Source: a bacterium (lineage in GTDB: Bacteria > Myxococcota_A > Bradymonadia > UBA7976 > UBA1532). From it: 64,000 nucleotides of DNA. A program made the translations under genes and the position numbers. Positions 11,908 through 18,980 of this stretch are shown piece by piece. Where the stretch lies: contig JAUHXC010000026.1 of the NCBI GenBank assembly GCA_030427205.1, positions 62,001-126,000 on the forward strand. Direction: 5' to 3'. Numbering within the stretch: the first letter of the stretch is position 1; each line of letters starts with the position of its first letter. The notes under the pieces were generated by a model, which saw only the letters and a list, made by a program, of their open reading frames with translations, was not told the origin of the DNA and made no database searches.

Positions 11908-12501
11908 TCAGAGCCACGACTCGGGCACGAAGACGATGTCGCACGGCTGCAGCGGCACGTTGGGCGCCCGGCCGCTGCTGATGTCTTCGAAGGGCACCTC
12001 GTACTGCTGCTCGTCGTCGCCGACGACCCGGGTCAGCCGCAGCCGGTTGGCGGCGGCGAGGGTCTTGAGCCCGCCGGCGAGCGCCACCGCCTGCACGATG
12101 GTCATCTGCTCTTCGAACGCGAAGCTGCCCGGGCGGGCCACCTCGCCGAGCACGAAGATCTTCTTCGAGTTGAACTCCTTGACGAAGACGCTGACCTGCG
12201 GGTTGCGCAGGTAGCCGTCCTTGAGCCGGGCGGTCAGCGTCTCGCCGAGCTCGGCGGGGCTCTGGCCCATCGCCTCGACCGCGCCCACCAGCGGGAAGCT
12301 GAAGCGGCCGTCGGGGCCCAGCCGGTAGAGGCCGGTGAGCCCGTCCTCTTCGTAGACCCGCACCTCGACGACGTCCCCCGGGCCGAGGCCGGCGCTCTGG
12401 CAGCTGCGGGCGGCCTCGGGCAGCGGCGGCATCACCGGCGTGCCGCTGCATCCGACGAGCAGCGTCAGGAGCAGCGGCGTGGGGGGGCGCAGACGGGGCA
12501 T
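11908..12501 (-). CDS. Polysaccharide export lipoprotein (Wza/KpsD-like)
   Basis: A 197-residue outer-membrane auxiliary protein for exporting a capsule or exopolysaccharide. It has a lipoprotein signal (LLVGC, C18), a Poly_export domain (about residues 35-110, starting GLGPGDVVEVRV) and an SLBB-like beta-grasp domain (about 115-185, VLGEVARPGSF). It is shorter than Wza, which has extra domains and a C-terminal membrane helix, so the outer-membrane pore may be supplied by the barrel protein encoded just upstream. The ATG at 12501 is preceded by CGGAG. It is the last gene of a three-gene minus-strand unit with gaps of 50 and 15 nt. Confidence 0.9.
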   Translation of the reverse strand: MPRLRPPTPLLLTLLVGCSGTPVMPPLPEAARSCQSAGLGPGDVVEVRVYEEDGLTGLYRLGPDGRFSFPLVGAVEAMGQSPAELGETLTARLKDGYLRNPQVSVFVKEFNSKKIFVLGEVARPGSFAFEEQMTIVQAVALAGGLKTLAAANRLRLTRVVGDDEQQYEVPFEDISSGRAPNVPLQPCDIVFVPESWL

Positions 12502-12551
12502 GGGGCTCCGGCGGTCGGGGGCGGCGTGCACGCGAGGGTACGGCCGCCCGG

Positions 12552-13985
12552 TCAGTACGACAACCGCAGGATGAACGAGAGGCGCTGCCGGGTATACTCC
12601 GCGCGATCGATCTGACGCGCCTCTTCGGCGTCGGGCGCGGCGGGGCAGGGCAGGGCCTGCAGGTCGAGGCGGTAGCAGAAGTCGCTCTGGTTGTCTTCGT
12701 AGGCCCAGCGGGCCATCAGCGCCAGCCAGTCGGTGGCGTGCCAGCCCAGGCCCAGCTCGCCCAGGATCGTCGTCTCCTGGCGGTCGACCACCGCAAAGAC
12801 CGGGCGGCCCACGTCGCTGTAGTCGATCAGGTCGACGCCGGCGCGCAGCTCGAGCTGCAGCCGGGCGGGCAGCGCCAGCTCGCCGGCCAGAGCGAGGCGG
12901 TCCATCACGAAGTAGTTGGCGAAGGCGTCGTCGTCGAGCTGGCGGCGATACGACAGCCGCAGCTTCAGCCGCGGCGCGAGGACGTACTCCAGCCCGGTAT
13001 CGGCGATGAAGCCCTGATAGCTCTCGCCGACGTTGTTGAAGCTGTTGGCGAAGCCCAGCTTGACGGTCGCCGACAGCCGGGGCGACAGCAGGCCCTTGAG
13101 CCCCGCGGTGAGGCGGAAGGGCGTCTGGTCCTTGTCGCTGAGCGAGGCGCTGGCCCGCGGCGTATCGACCACGCCGCCCTGCTGGTTGACGATCCAGAAC
13201 TGCACGTCGAACAGCGCGGCGGTCTTCGGATAGAAGTTCCAGCGGGTATTGAGCCGCACCTTGTGGGTGTCTTTCTGGGCCGGCGCCGTGCCCAGGTCGG
13301 GGTCGAGGTCGAGGAAGCGCAGCATCGCGAAGCGATAGCCCAGGGTCATCTCGAGGGCCCGGCTGCCGGCCTCTTCACCGGGGCGGAAGCGCAGGTCGGG
13401 CCCCGCCTCGAAGTCGAGGCGGCGGTAGCCGAAGGGCAGGACGAGCTCGTTGACCGGCTCGTCGGAGTAGCGCCCCTTCAACTCGATGCCCAGCGCAAAC
13501 GTCGAGCGGGGCCCGAAGACCAGATCGATGTCGCCATCGACCCCGTCGAAGCCGCTGCGCGCGTCGAGCTGCGCCGCGCGGTGGTCGGCGCCGCCGATGG
13601 CCTCGGCCGGGTCGAGCGCGTCTGCGGCGAACAGCTCGCGGTACGAGGCCCCCACGTCGAGCCGGATGCCGAGGCGGCTCGGGTTGCGGTTGGCCAGCTT
13701 GATGCGCCCCTCGCCGGTGAGCACCCAGACCGGGTCGGCCGGCGCGGTCAGCTCGACGTCGGCGTCGCGAAAGAAGTTGCTGTCGTAGCCCCCGCCCAGC
13801 TCGAGCCGCGGGTGGAAGACGAAGCGACTCGAGCGCACCCCCGGGCCGGCGGCGAGCGCCGGCGATGTCCCCCAGATGACCCACAGGCTGCACAGGGCCA
13901 GGCCATAGCGACCGTATCGACGGGTCGCTGTGCCCGAGCGCGGGCGGCCTGTGCCGCGGGCGGAGCATCGAAGCGGGGTGATCAA
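12552..13985 (-). CDS. Outer-membrane beta-barrel protein of the polysaccharide export unit
   Basis: A 477-residue protein with an export signal (hydrophobic stretch at about 28-46, cleavage near ALA-AGPG) after an unusually long basic N-terminus, so the true start may lie a little downstream. The mature part is a chain of alternating amphipathic strands (LGGGYDSNFF, LRLSYRRQL, LELRAGVDLIDY) and ends in the aromatic signature LRLSY that outer-membrane barrels use for Bam assembly. It resembles the exopolysaccharide-locus barrel proteins that open with GYDSN. It sits between a secreted coiled-coil protein and the export lipoprotein, which suggests that it forms or lines the outer-membrane exit for a glycan. 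This role is inferred from context. Confidence 0.75.
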   Translation of the reverse strand: MITPLRCSARGTGRPRSGTATRRYGRYGLALCSLWVIWGTSPALAAGPGVRSSRFVFHPRLELGGGYDSNFFRDADVELTAPADPVWVLTGEGRIKLANRNPSRLGIRLDVGASYRELFAADALDPAEAIGGADHRAAQLDARSGFDGVDGDIDLVFGPRSTFALGIELKGRYSDEPVNELVLPFGYRRLDFEAGPDLRFRPGEEAGSRALEMTLGYRFAMLRFLDLDPDLGTAPAQKDTHKVRLNTRWNFYPKTAALFDVQFWIVNQQGGVVDTPRASASLSDKDQTPFRLTAGLKGLLSPRLSATVKLGFANSFNNVGESYQGFIADTGLEYVLAPRLKLRLSYRRQLDDDAFANYFVMDRLALAGELALPARLQLELRAGVDLIDYSDVGRPVFAVVDRQETTILGELGLGWHATDWLALMARWAYEDNQSDFCYRLDLQALPCPAAPDAEEARQIDRAEYTRQRLSFILRLSY

Positions 13986-14000
13986 GGGGTTCTGCGCGAC

Positions 14001-14588
14001 CTACTGGCTGCCGCTCAGCGCGGGCGGCCGGGCCAGACTGACCGGCAGGAAGACCGGTCGGCTCTCGGCTTTGGAGGGGTCGTCGGTGCGCAGCGCCGGG
14101 TCGACCTGAAGCTCGACCCGGGTATCGCCGGTGTATTGACTGATCTCGCCGACGCAGCCTTCGACCTGCACCCGAAACGCCTCGGCCCGGGCGCGGGCGA
14201 TCGAGATCTTGCGCCCCTCGTGCTCGACGAGCGTGCGGTCGCTGCGCGCCGCGGCCTCGTCGAGGCTCTCCCGGGCCGCCTGCACGACGCCGAGCAGGCC
14301 CTTGATGGTGGCCAGGCGGGCCGTCACGCAGTTGACCTGCACGATGTCGCGGGCCTCGCGGGCGGCGTCGAGCCGGGCGCGGGTCTGTTCGAGGGTGGCG
14401 GCCATCACCGCCTCGGCCTGCGCCGCCTCCGCTCGGATCGACTCGGCGCTGCGCGGCGCGGGGGCCGCCGGCGTCGGCGCGGCCCGGGCGAAGTCCACCT
14501 CGACGAACGGCGGGTCCGACGTCTGCCCGGCGGCGGCGCAGGGCAGCCACAGCAGCGCGAGCAGCAGAATCGGGCGAGCCGGGCTCAT
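14001..14588 (-). CDS. Secreted coiled-coil protein, first gene of the export unit
   Basis: A 195-residue periplasmic protein with a clear signal peptide (cleavage near AAA-GQTS). The mature part is a long Ala/Arg/Glu-rich helix (about residues 45-130) of coiled-coil character, with two cysteines (in QVNCVTAR and VEGCVGEI) that could form a disulphide. The ending is Pro-rich. GGAGGACG precedes the ATG. No family is recognised. As the first gene of the unit with the barrel and the polysaccharide export lipoprotein, it may be a periplasmic adaptor. Confidence 0.72.
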   Translation of the reverse strand: MSPARPILLLALLWLPCAAAGQTSDPPFVEVDFARAAPTPAAPAPRSAESIRAEAAQAEAVMAATLEQTRARLDAAREARDIVQVNCVTARLATIKGLLGVVQAARESLDEAAARSDRTLVEHEGRKISIARARAEAFRVQVEGCVGEISQYTGDTRVELQVDPALRTDDPSKAESRPVFLPVSLARPPALSGSQ

Positions 14589-14610
14589 GGGACGTCCTCC
14601 GGACAGAGCA

Positions 14611-14640
14611 GATCTATCAACAGGCGAACCGCCGGGTCAA
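14611..14640 (-). promoter_or_regulatory. Promoter of the polysaccharide export unit
   Basis: On the minus strand TTGACC (14640-14635) is followed after 18 bp by TAGATC (14616-14611). It lies 23 bases upstream of the ATG at 14588, leaving space for the GGAGGACG ribosome site. The -10 match is modest. Confidence 0.4.
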
Positions 14641-14658
14641 AACCCGGCCGCCGTCGGG

Positions 14659-16044
14659 TCAACCCGACGGGGCGAAGATGAACGGGAAGGTGACCGTCAC
14701 CGAGCCGCCGTCGGGCTTGGGGAACCGCCACCGCTTGACCTGGCGCACGATGCACTTGCCGACCGCGCCGTTGCCGATGGTGTCCTCGAGCAGGTTCACA
14801 TCACCCACCCGACCGCTCTCGAGCACGGTGAACTGCACCTTCACCTTGCCGGCGAGGTCGGGGCTGCGCTTGAGCTCCTTCTCGTAGCAGCCCTGCACCG
14901 AGCGCTTGCGCCGATTGACCACCTTGGAGATCGCCTTGCCGTCCAGCGCGCCGGTGCCGAACGTCTCGGTCGGCGCCTTGACCGTCACCGAGCCGCGCAC
15001 GTCGACCTCGGGGCCCTTCTTCTCGGTCTTGACCGCCTTGCGCGGGCGGGCCTCGAGCGCGCCGTCCTCGATGCCGGCCACGCTGCCCACCTCGGCGCCG
15101 ACCTGCCGCCCTTCGGCGTCGGCGGTGCCGCCCATGGCGATGCCCCGGGTGCCGTCGAAGGCCTCGGCCATCGCCACATCGGTCGCGCCGTCCTTGAGGG
15201 TATCGACGAAGGTGCCCGGCCCGTCGCCGCCCAGGGTGCCGATGGCGCCGAGGATCGTCTTCTCCTGCACCTTCTTCTGCATGCGGCGCATGTCTTCGGC
15301 CTGGCGCTTGGCGATCTCCTCGGGGGTCTTGGGCTCCGGTTCGGGCTTCTTCTCCGGCTTCTTCTCCGGCTCGGGCTTCTTCTTCTCGGCGACCTTCTCC
15401 TTCTCTTTCTCCTTCTCGATCGGCTCTTCCTTCTCCTCCTGCTCGGGCGGCGGCTCGGGCTCGGCGATCAACATGCTCACGAAGCGGTCGTCGAGCGCGT
15501 CGATGCCCCGGGGAGGCTCGGGATAGTCCTGACTGACGATGAAGGTGATCGAGAAGACCTGCACCACGAAGCTGCCGAGCAGCGCGGTGACGAAGGGCCA
15601 GTCGATGAAGCGGGTCCAGTTCGAGCGCAGCGAAGACGGCAGGCGGGCGGTGGCCGGCGCCGGCGGCGGCACGACGAACTGAAAGAGCACGGTGACGTCG
15701 TCGATGACCACCTTGCCCCGGCTCGAATCGGGCAGCGGCACGACGTAGCCATCGCCCACCTTGCGCGCCAGCTTCTGCTCGCGCAGCGCGCGGAAGTCGA
15801 GGACGGCGCCGTCCACCGACAGCTTGCCGTTGAGCCCGGGGCGGAAGTGCAGCCGATAGCGGCCGTCGCGCACGTCGAAGAGCAACAACGAGCGCGGCAC
15901 GCCGGCCGCCGGCAGGACGAAGGTATTACGCGGCGACTGGCCGAGGGTCACCCGGTCGCGGCGGCGCAGCAGCCGCTCCTCGACGATGCGACCGTTCTGG
16001 ATGATCCCGACCCGCAGGATCTTGCGGTCATGGCCCTGGGCCAT
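14659..16044 (-). CDS. GltG-like protein: FHA-like domain, one TM helix, AgmX/PglI C-terminal domain
   Basis: A 461-residue inner-membrane protein that likely couples a proton motor to the outer envelope. Residues 1-125 form an FHA-like beta-sandwich (ILRVGIIQNG, VTLGQSPRN, VVIDDVTVLF). One transmembrane helix lies at about 145-168. A Lys/Glu/Pro-rich rod (about 185-245) could cross the periplasm. The end (about 370-461) is the AgmX/PglI C-terminal domain, a TonB-C relative, with two conserved cysteines (QGCYEKEL and GKCIVRQV) and the RWRFP motif. This order matches GltG of the Myxococcus gliding complex. It lies 380 nt downstream of an ExbB-ExbD-ExbD motor, but a terminator between them and its own promoter show separate transcription. 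Whether it serves gliding or another energised process is not shown. Confidence 0.87.
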   Translation of the reverse strand: MAQGHDRKILRVGIIQNGRIVEERLLRRRDRVTLGQSPRNTFVLPAAGVPRSLLLFDVRDGRYRLHFRPGLNGKLSVDGAVLDFRALREQKLARKVGDGYVVPLPDSSRGKVVIDDVTVLFQFVVPPPAPATARLPSSLRSNWTRFIDWPFVTALLGSFVVQVFSITFIVSQDYPEPPRGIDALDDRFVSMLIAEPEPPPEQEEKEEPIEKEKEKEKVAEKKKPEPEKKPEKKPEPEPKTPEEIAKRQAEDMRRMQKKVQEKTILGAIGTLGGDGPGTFVDTLKDGATDVAMAEAFDGTRGIAMGGTADAEGRQVGAEVGSVAGIEDGALEARPRKAVKTEKKGPEVDVRGSVTVKAPTETFGTGALDGKAISKVVNRRKRSVQGCYEKELKRSPDLAGKVKVQFTVLESGRVGDVNLLEDTIGNGAVGKCIVRQVKRWRFPKPDGGSVTVTFPFIFAPSG

Positions 16045-16094
16045 TCGGCAGCGTCCTTTCCCGTCGCGCCCGCGGGAGATGCCCCGCGGTGACC

Positions 16095-16122
16095 ATTATC
16101 GGGGGCAGCTCCCCCGATGCAA
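16095..16122 (-). promoter_or_regulatory. Promoter of the GltG-like gene, with a hairpin repeat as its spacer
   Basis: On the minus strand GATAAT (16100-16095, five of six matches to TATAAT) lies 16 bp downstream of TTGCAT (16122-16117). The bases between are one copy of the GGGGG-AGCT-GCCCCC repeat, so a protein bound to the repeat would contact the polymerase site directly. The ATG is about 50 bases further on. Confidence 0.45.
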
Positions 16123-16184
16123 GAAAGCCGGCCGGGGGCAGCTCCCCCGATGCAAGCGCCGGCGGGGCCGTGCCCCGATGCAAG
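16101..16184 (-). repeat. Three direct hairpin repeats upstream of the GltG-like gene
   Basis: Three copies start at 16101, 16134 and 16164. On the minus strand each reads CTTGCATCGGGG, then a short loop, then a run of C that pairs with the G run. Copies one and two are identical over 23 bp; the third has a changed centre but keeps the complementarity. They look like operators or RNA hairpins. Confidence 0.7.
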
Positions 16185-16359
16185 AGCCGGCGGTCCGGCG
16201 TGTGCGGTACGCACGACCACCGGACAGATGTACGCCGCGGCGGTTCCTGATCGATCACGCTGTTCGACGTGATCGACCACTGAGTCTGACAGCTCGACCG
16301 CGTCGGGGGTCACGCGCCGCCGGGGCCCGGGGCTCGCCACCCCGAGACAGCGCCACCCC

Positions 16360-16395
16360 AAAAACAAAACGCCCCACCGGTGAGCCGGCAGGGCG
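16360..16395 (-). terminator. Rho-independent terminator of the ExbB-ExbD-ExbD operon
   Basis: Read on the minus strand, a GC-rich inverted repeat CGCCCTGCCGG / CCGGTGGGGCG with a four-base loop is followed by TTTTGTTTTT. It lies 29 nt after the stop of the last ExbD gene. Strong T runs are otherwise rare in this window. Confidence 0.85.
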
Positions 16396-16423
16396 TCGAG
16401 GCTGCGAACCGAGCGGGCTCGGC

Positions 16424-17035
16424 TCAGGTACCGCGCTGGCCGCCCTTGAGCACCGCGAACTTGTAGCGCGAGAACTCGGCCTGACCGGCGGTGTAGAGCA
16501 CCTCGGTGACCAGCCGGTAGGGGGTCTCACCGTGCGCGATGACCGTCAGCAGACCGTCGAAGCGCGAACCGGCGAGGCGCGAGACCTCCTTCTGCCGCGA
16601 GGCCTCCTCGTTGAGGGCCTCGAACAGCGGCTGAATCTGCAGCGCCGTCTCGTCGCCGCCGAGCTTCTTGGTCTTGTCGACCTGCCCGTCGGCGTTGAGG
16701 GTCGCCACCACCTCGTCGTTGACCACGATGCCCTTGGCGGTGATGGTCACCGTGGCCGAGGGCTCGGGGTTGATGTCGGTGGTCGACGGCGGCAGCTTCA
16801 GATCTTCGCTCGAGTCGACCCGCAGGGGGTCGATCGAGTAGTTCATCAGCAGGAACACCAGGATGATGGTCATGGCGTCCATCAGCGAGTTGATGGTGAC
16901 CGTCGCCTCGCCCTCGGGCAGGCGGCGCGCCTTTCGACCCTGCCGAGCAGCCTGAGACTGCTGGGCGACCCACTCGGAGATGATCTCCTCGCGGGACTTG
17001 CCGTGATCGTCCTGGGACTTCGTCAGCTTGACCAT
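16424..17035 (-). CDS. ExbD/TolR-type biopolymer transport protein (with the membrane Asp)
   Basis: A 203-residue inner-membrane protein that pairs with the ExbB/TolQ-type channel to turn proton flow into motion. A cytoplasmic N-terminus of about 45 residues leads to a single membrane helix INSLMDAMTIILVFLLMNY, in which D53 is the conserved proton-carrying aspartate. A periplasmic ExbD domain follows and ends near YKFAVLKGG. It is the last of three genes; 16 nt separate it from the second ExbD. In Myxococcus the equivalent proteins are AglS/AglQ. Confidence 0.93.
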   Translation of the reverse strand: MVKLTKSQDDHGKSREEIISEWVAQQSQAARQGRKARRLPEGEATVTINSLMDAMTIILVFLLMNYSIDPLRVDSSEDLKLPPSTTDINPEPSATVTITAKGIVVNDEVVATLNADGQVDKTKKLGGDETALQIQPLFEALNEEASRQKEVSRLAGSRFDGLLTVIAHGETPYRLVTEVLYTAGQAEFSRYKFAVLKGGQRGT

Positions 17036-17051
17036 CGGATTGCCCCCGCCC

Positions 17052-17663
17052 TTACTGCTTCGCCACGGCGAAGACGACGTCCGGCCACAGCAGCACCTGC
17101 TGGTTGGACTCCATCTTCGGGCTGGCCGCGGTGAACGACTCGGCGTCGTCGTACTTGTCGGTCTCGAGGCGGAACCGGATCGAGTCCATCACCTTGATGA
17201 CGAACTTGAAGGGGATCTTCGCGTCCGCGGTGAGGTTCACGATGGTCTCATCGGCGTGGTTGTCCTTGAGGACCACCAGCTTGTTGTACAGCTCGGTGTA
17301 GTTGTACACGTCGCCGTTCTTGGCGATGAACACCCCCGGCTGGGGCATGGCCGCCGCCGCCGGATCACCGGCAGGAGCGGCCGGCGCCTCGCCGAGCTCG
17401 GTGTTGATGTCGGCCCCGGTCGCGGTGAGCCGGAAGCCGTCCTCGGCGATGGCGATGGTCAGCCCGAGGGGCTTCTCCTCGTCGTCGCTGGGCTCCGCCT
17501 GCCCCATGCCGAAGCGCGGGGCGTTGACGTTGATGACGCCGATCTTCACCAGCGACATACCGACGAGCACCATCGGGATGAGACACACCACCAAGTTCAT
17601 GATCGGGACCAGGTTGAGGTCTTCGATCTCGGTGGAGATGGTCTTCTTCTTGCTGCGGGCCAT
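17052..17663 (-). CDS. Second ExbD/TolR-type protein, with Asn replacing the membrane Asp
   Basis: A 203-residue protein with the ExbD arrangement: short basic cytoplasmic start, one membrane helix LNLVPIMNLVVCLIPMVLVG, and a periplasmic domain interrupted by an Ala/Pro-rich insert (about residues 95-110). The position normally filled by the proton-binding Asp after the Pro is N23 here. It should therefore not carry protons itself and may be a structural partner of the Asp-bearing ExbD. A ribosome site (GGAGG) precedes the ATG. It follows the ExbB-type gene after 113 nt that hold a strong hairpin. Confidence 0.9.
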   Translation of the reverse strand: MARSKKKTISTEIEDLNLVPIMNLVVCLIPMVLVGMSLVKIGVINVNAPRFGMGQAEPSDDEEKPLGLTIAIAEDGFRLTATGADINTELGEAPAAPAGDPAAAAMPQPGVFIAKNGDVYNYTELYNKLVVLKDNHADETIVNLTADAKIPFKFVIKVMDSIRFRLETDKYDDAESFTAASPKMESNQQVLLWPDVVFAVAKQ

Positions 17664-17700
17664 CCCTGCGTTCCTCCAGGTGAGCGGGTACCTGCGTCAA

Positions 17701-17730
17701 CCGCCCCGAATCGCGGGGATTCGGGGGCGG
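17701..17730 (-). repeat. Intercistronic hairpin between the ExbB and ExbD genes
   Basis: CCGCCCCGAATC and GATTCGGGGGCGG form a near-perfect inverted repeat with a very short loop and one unpaired G. No T run follows, so it is more likely an mRNA processing or stability element that sets the ratio of channel to ExbD subunits than a terminator. Confidence 0.55.
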
Positions 17731-17776
17731 CCGGCGGTCCGAAACGGGCCGCCGACCTCCTGGACAACGTCCAGCG

Positions 17777-18430
17777 TCAGCGGTTCTCGCCCGCTCCGCC
17801 GTGCAGCCGGGAGATGAGCAGGTTCTCGAGCTTCACCGAGTACTGGTCGATCTCGTCGATGATCTTCTTGGTCACCGAGGCGAGGAAGACCTGAGCCATC
17901 AGGCAGGGGATGGCGACCATCAGCCCGAACGCGGTGGTGTTCATCGCGATCGAGATACCGTTCGCCAGCATGGCCTGCCGCTTGTCGGGCGGGATCGACG
18001 GGTCGGCGAGAGCCTCGAACGCCGCGATCAGACCGAGAATCGTACCGAGCAGACCGAGCAGGGTCGCGATGTTCGCGATCTGCTGCAGCACCGTGGTGCG
18101 CTTGGTGACGATGGGCACCACCTCGAGGGTGGCCTCCTCGACCGCGTTCTGGATCTCTTCCGGACCCTTGTTGGCGCGGGTCAGCCCGGCCTTGATGACC
18201 TTGGGCAGAGCCGCCGACGGCGCCGCGTTGCACAGCTTGATGGCGCGGTCGATGTTGTTGGCCATCACCAGCTTCTGGATCTGGGCCATGAACGCCTGAG
18301 CGTTGATGTTGTACTTGAAGTACAGGAAGATGAATCGCTCGATCATCACCCCGAGGCCGATGACGCTCATGAACAGGATGGGGTGCATCCAGGCACCGCC
18401 ATCAGAGTAGAACTTCGCTACCGCACCCAT
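17777..18430 (-). CDS. MotA/TolQ/ExbB-type proton channel protein
   Basis: A 217-residue inner-membrane protein with three transmembrane helices (about 14-35, 115-138 and 150-175) and a large cytoplasmic loop between the first two, as in TolQ, ExbB and AglR. The family segment TLLGLLGTILGLIAAF is intact. GGGAGGAAA precedes the ATG. It is the first gene of the motor operon and is expected to assemble as a pentamer around ExbD dimers. The pairing with two ExbD genes matches the AglR-AglQ-AglS motor of myxobacterial gliding, although plain Tol-like duties are possible. Confidence 0.94.
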   Translation of the reverse strand: MGAVAKFYSDGGAWMHPILFMSVIGLGVMIERFIFLYFKYNINAQAFMAQIQKLVMANNIDRAIKLCNAAPSAALPKVIKAGLTRANKGPEEIQNAVEEATLEVVPIVTKRTTVLQQIANIATLLGLLGTILGLIAAFEALADPSIPPDKRQAMLANGISIAMNTTAFGLMVAIPCLMAQVFLASVTKKIIDEIDQYSVKLENLLISRLHGGAGENR

Positions 18431-18662
18431 TCGTCGTTTCCTCCCTTGGGGGTGAAGAGCTGACGCGCTCCGCGCTGCGGCCTATCACTCAGCCGTTTCG
18501 CCTCTTGCAGATCAAGGGGTAGGCGACCTGCAACCCCTCGACAATTCTGCGTTTTCCGGACTGAACCCCGGTTAATCAGCCCGAAGTCTATATCACTGCT
18601 CCAAAACGGTGGTCCACTCTTTTCTCGGGGGGTGCATGATTTTGCACTGCCTGCTGGCCCGA

Positions 18663-18980
18663 TCAGAATGGGTCCTTCTCCACGCTCTCGATGATCAGCG
18701 GAATGAAGCGCCGCGCGGGCTGCAGCCCTTTGAAGTTCAACTCGCTGCGCTGCAGGATGTAGAACGCCTCGGGCTTCTGCACTTCGCCTTCCACGGTCAC
18801 CGCGTCGATCTGGATGACCCGCGGCGTGCCCCGTCTACGGGCGGCCGGCGGGTTGCGATCGGGCGCCTTCGCCGCGGCGCCGCTGGGGGCGGCCGGGGTC
18901 TGCGCGATCGCCGGGCCGGCCAGCGCCATGGTGGCGGTGGCGAGCGCGATCCGAGCGATGCGGTGACGGCGCGTGGTCAT
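18663..18980 (-). CDS. Small secreted protein at the end of the TPR operon
   Basis: A 105-residue protein with a signal peptide (cleavage near AIA-QTPA). After a Pro/Ala/Arg-rich linker the C-terminal half is well ordered: IQIDAVTVEGEVQKPEAFY, then LQRSELNFKGLQ. This conserved-looking end resembles short proteins next to AglT/GltE-type genes in other deltaproteobacteria. Its ATG overlaps the TGA of the TPR lipoprotein gene by four bases, so it is coupled to it. I recognise no enzymatic motif. A periplasmic partner of the envelope machine is the likely role. Confidence 0.8.
   Translation of the reverse strand: MTTRRHRIARIALATATMALAGPAIAQTPAAPSGAAAKAPDRNPPAARRRGTPRVIQIDAVTVEGEVQKPEAFYILQRSELNFKGLQPARRFIPLIIESVEKDPF

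Larger units (their letters stand above)
16045..16423 (-). other. Gene-free region between the motor operon and the GltG-like gene
   Basis: This 379-nt stretch holds a rho-independent terminator of the motor operon at its right, three hairpin-forming direct repeats at 16101-16184, and a promoter for the GltG-like gene. Between 16185 and 16360 I see no coding signal or recognisable RNA. Confidence 0.7.
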
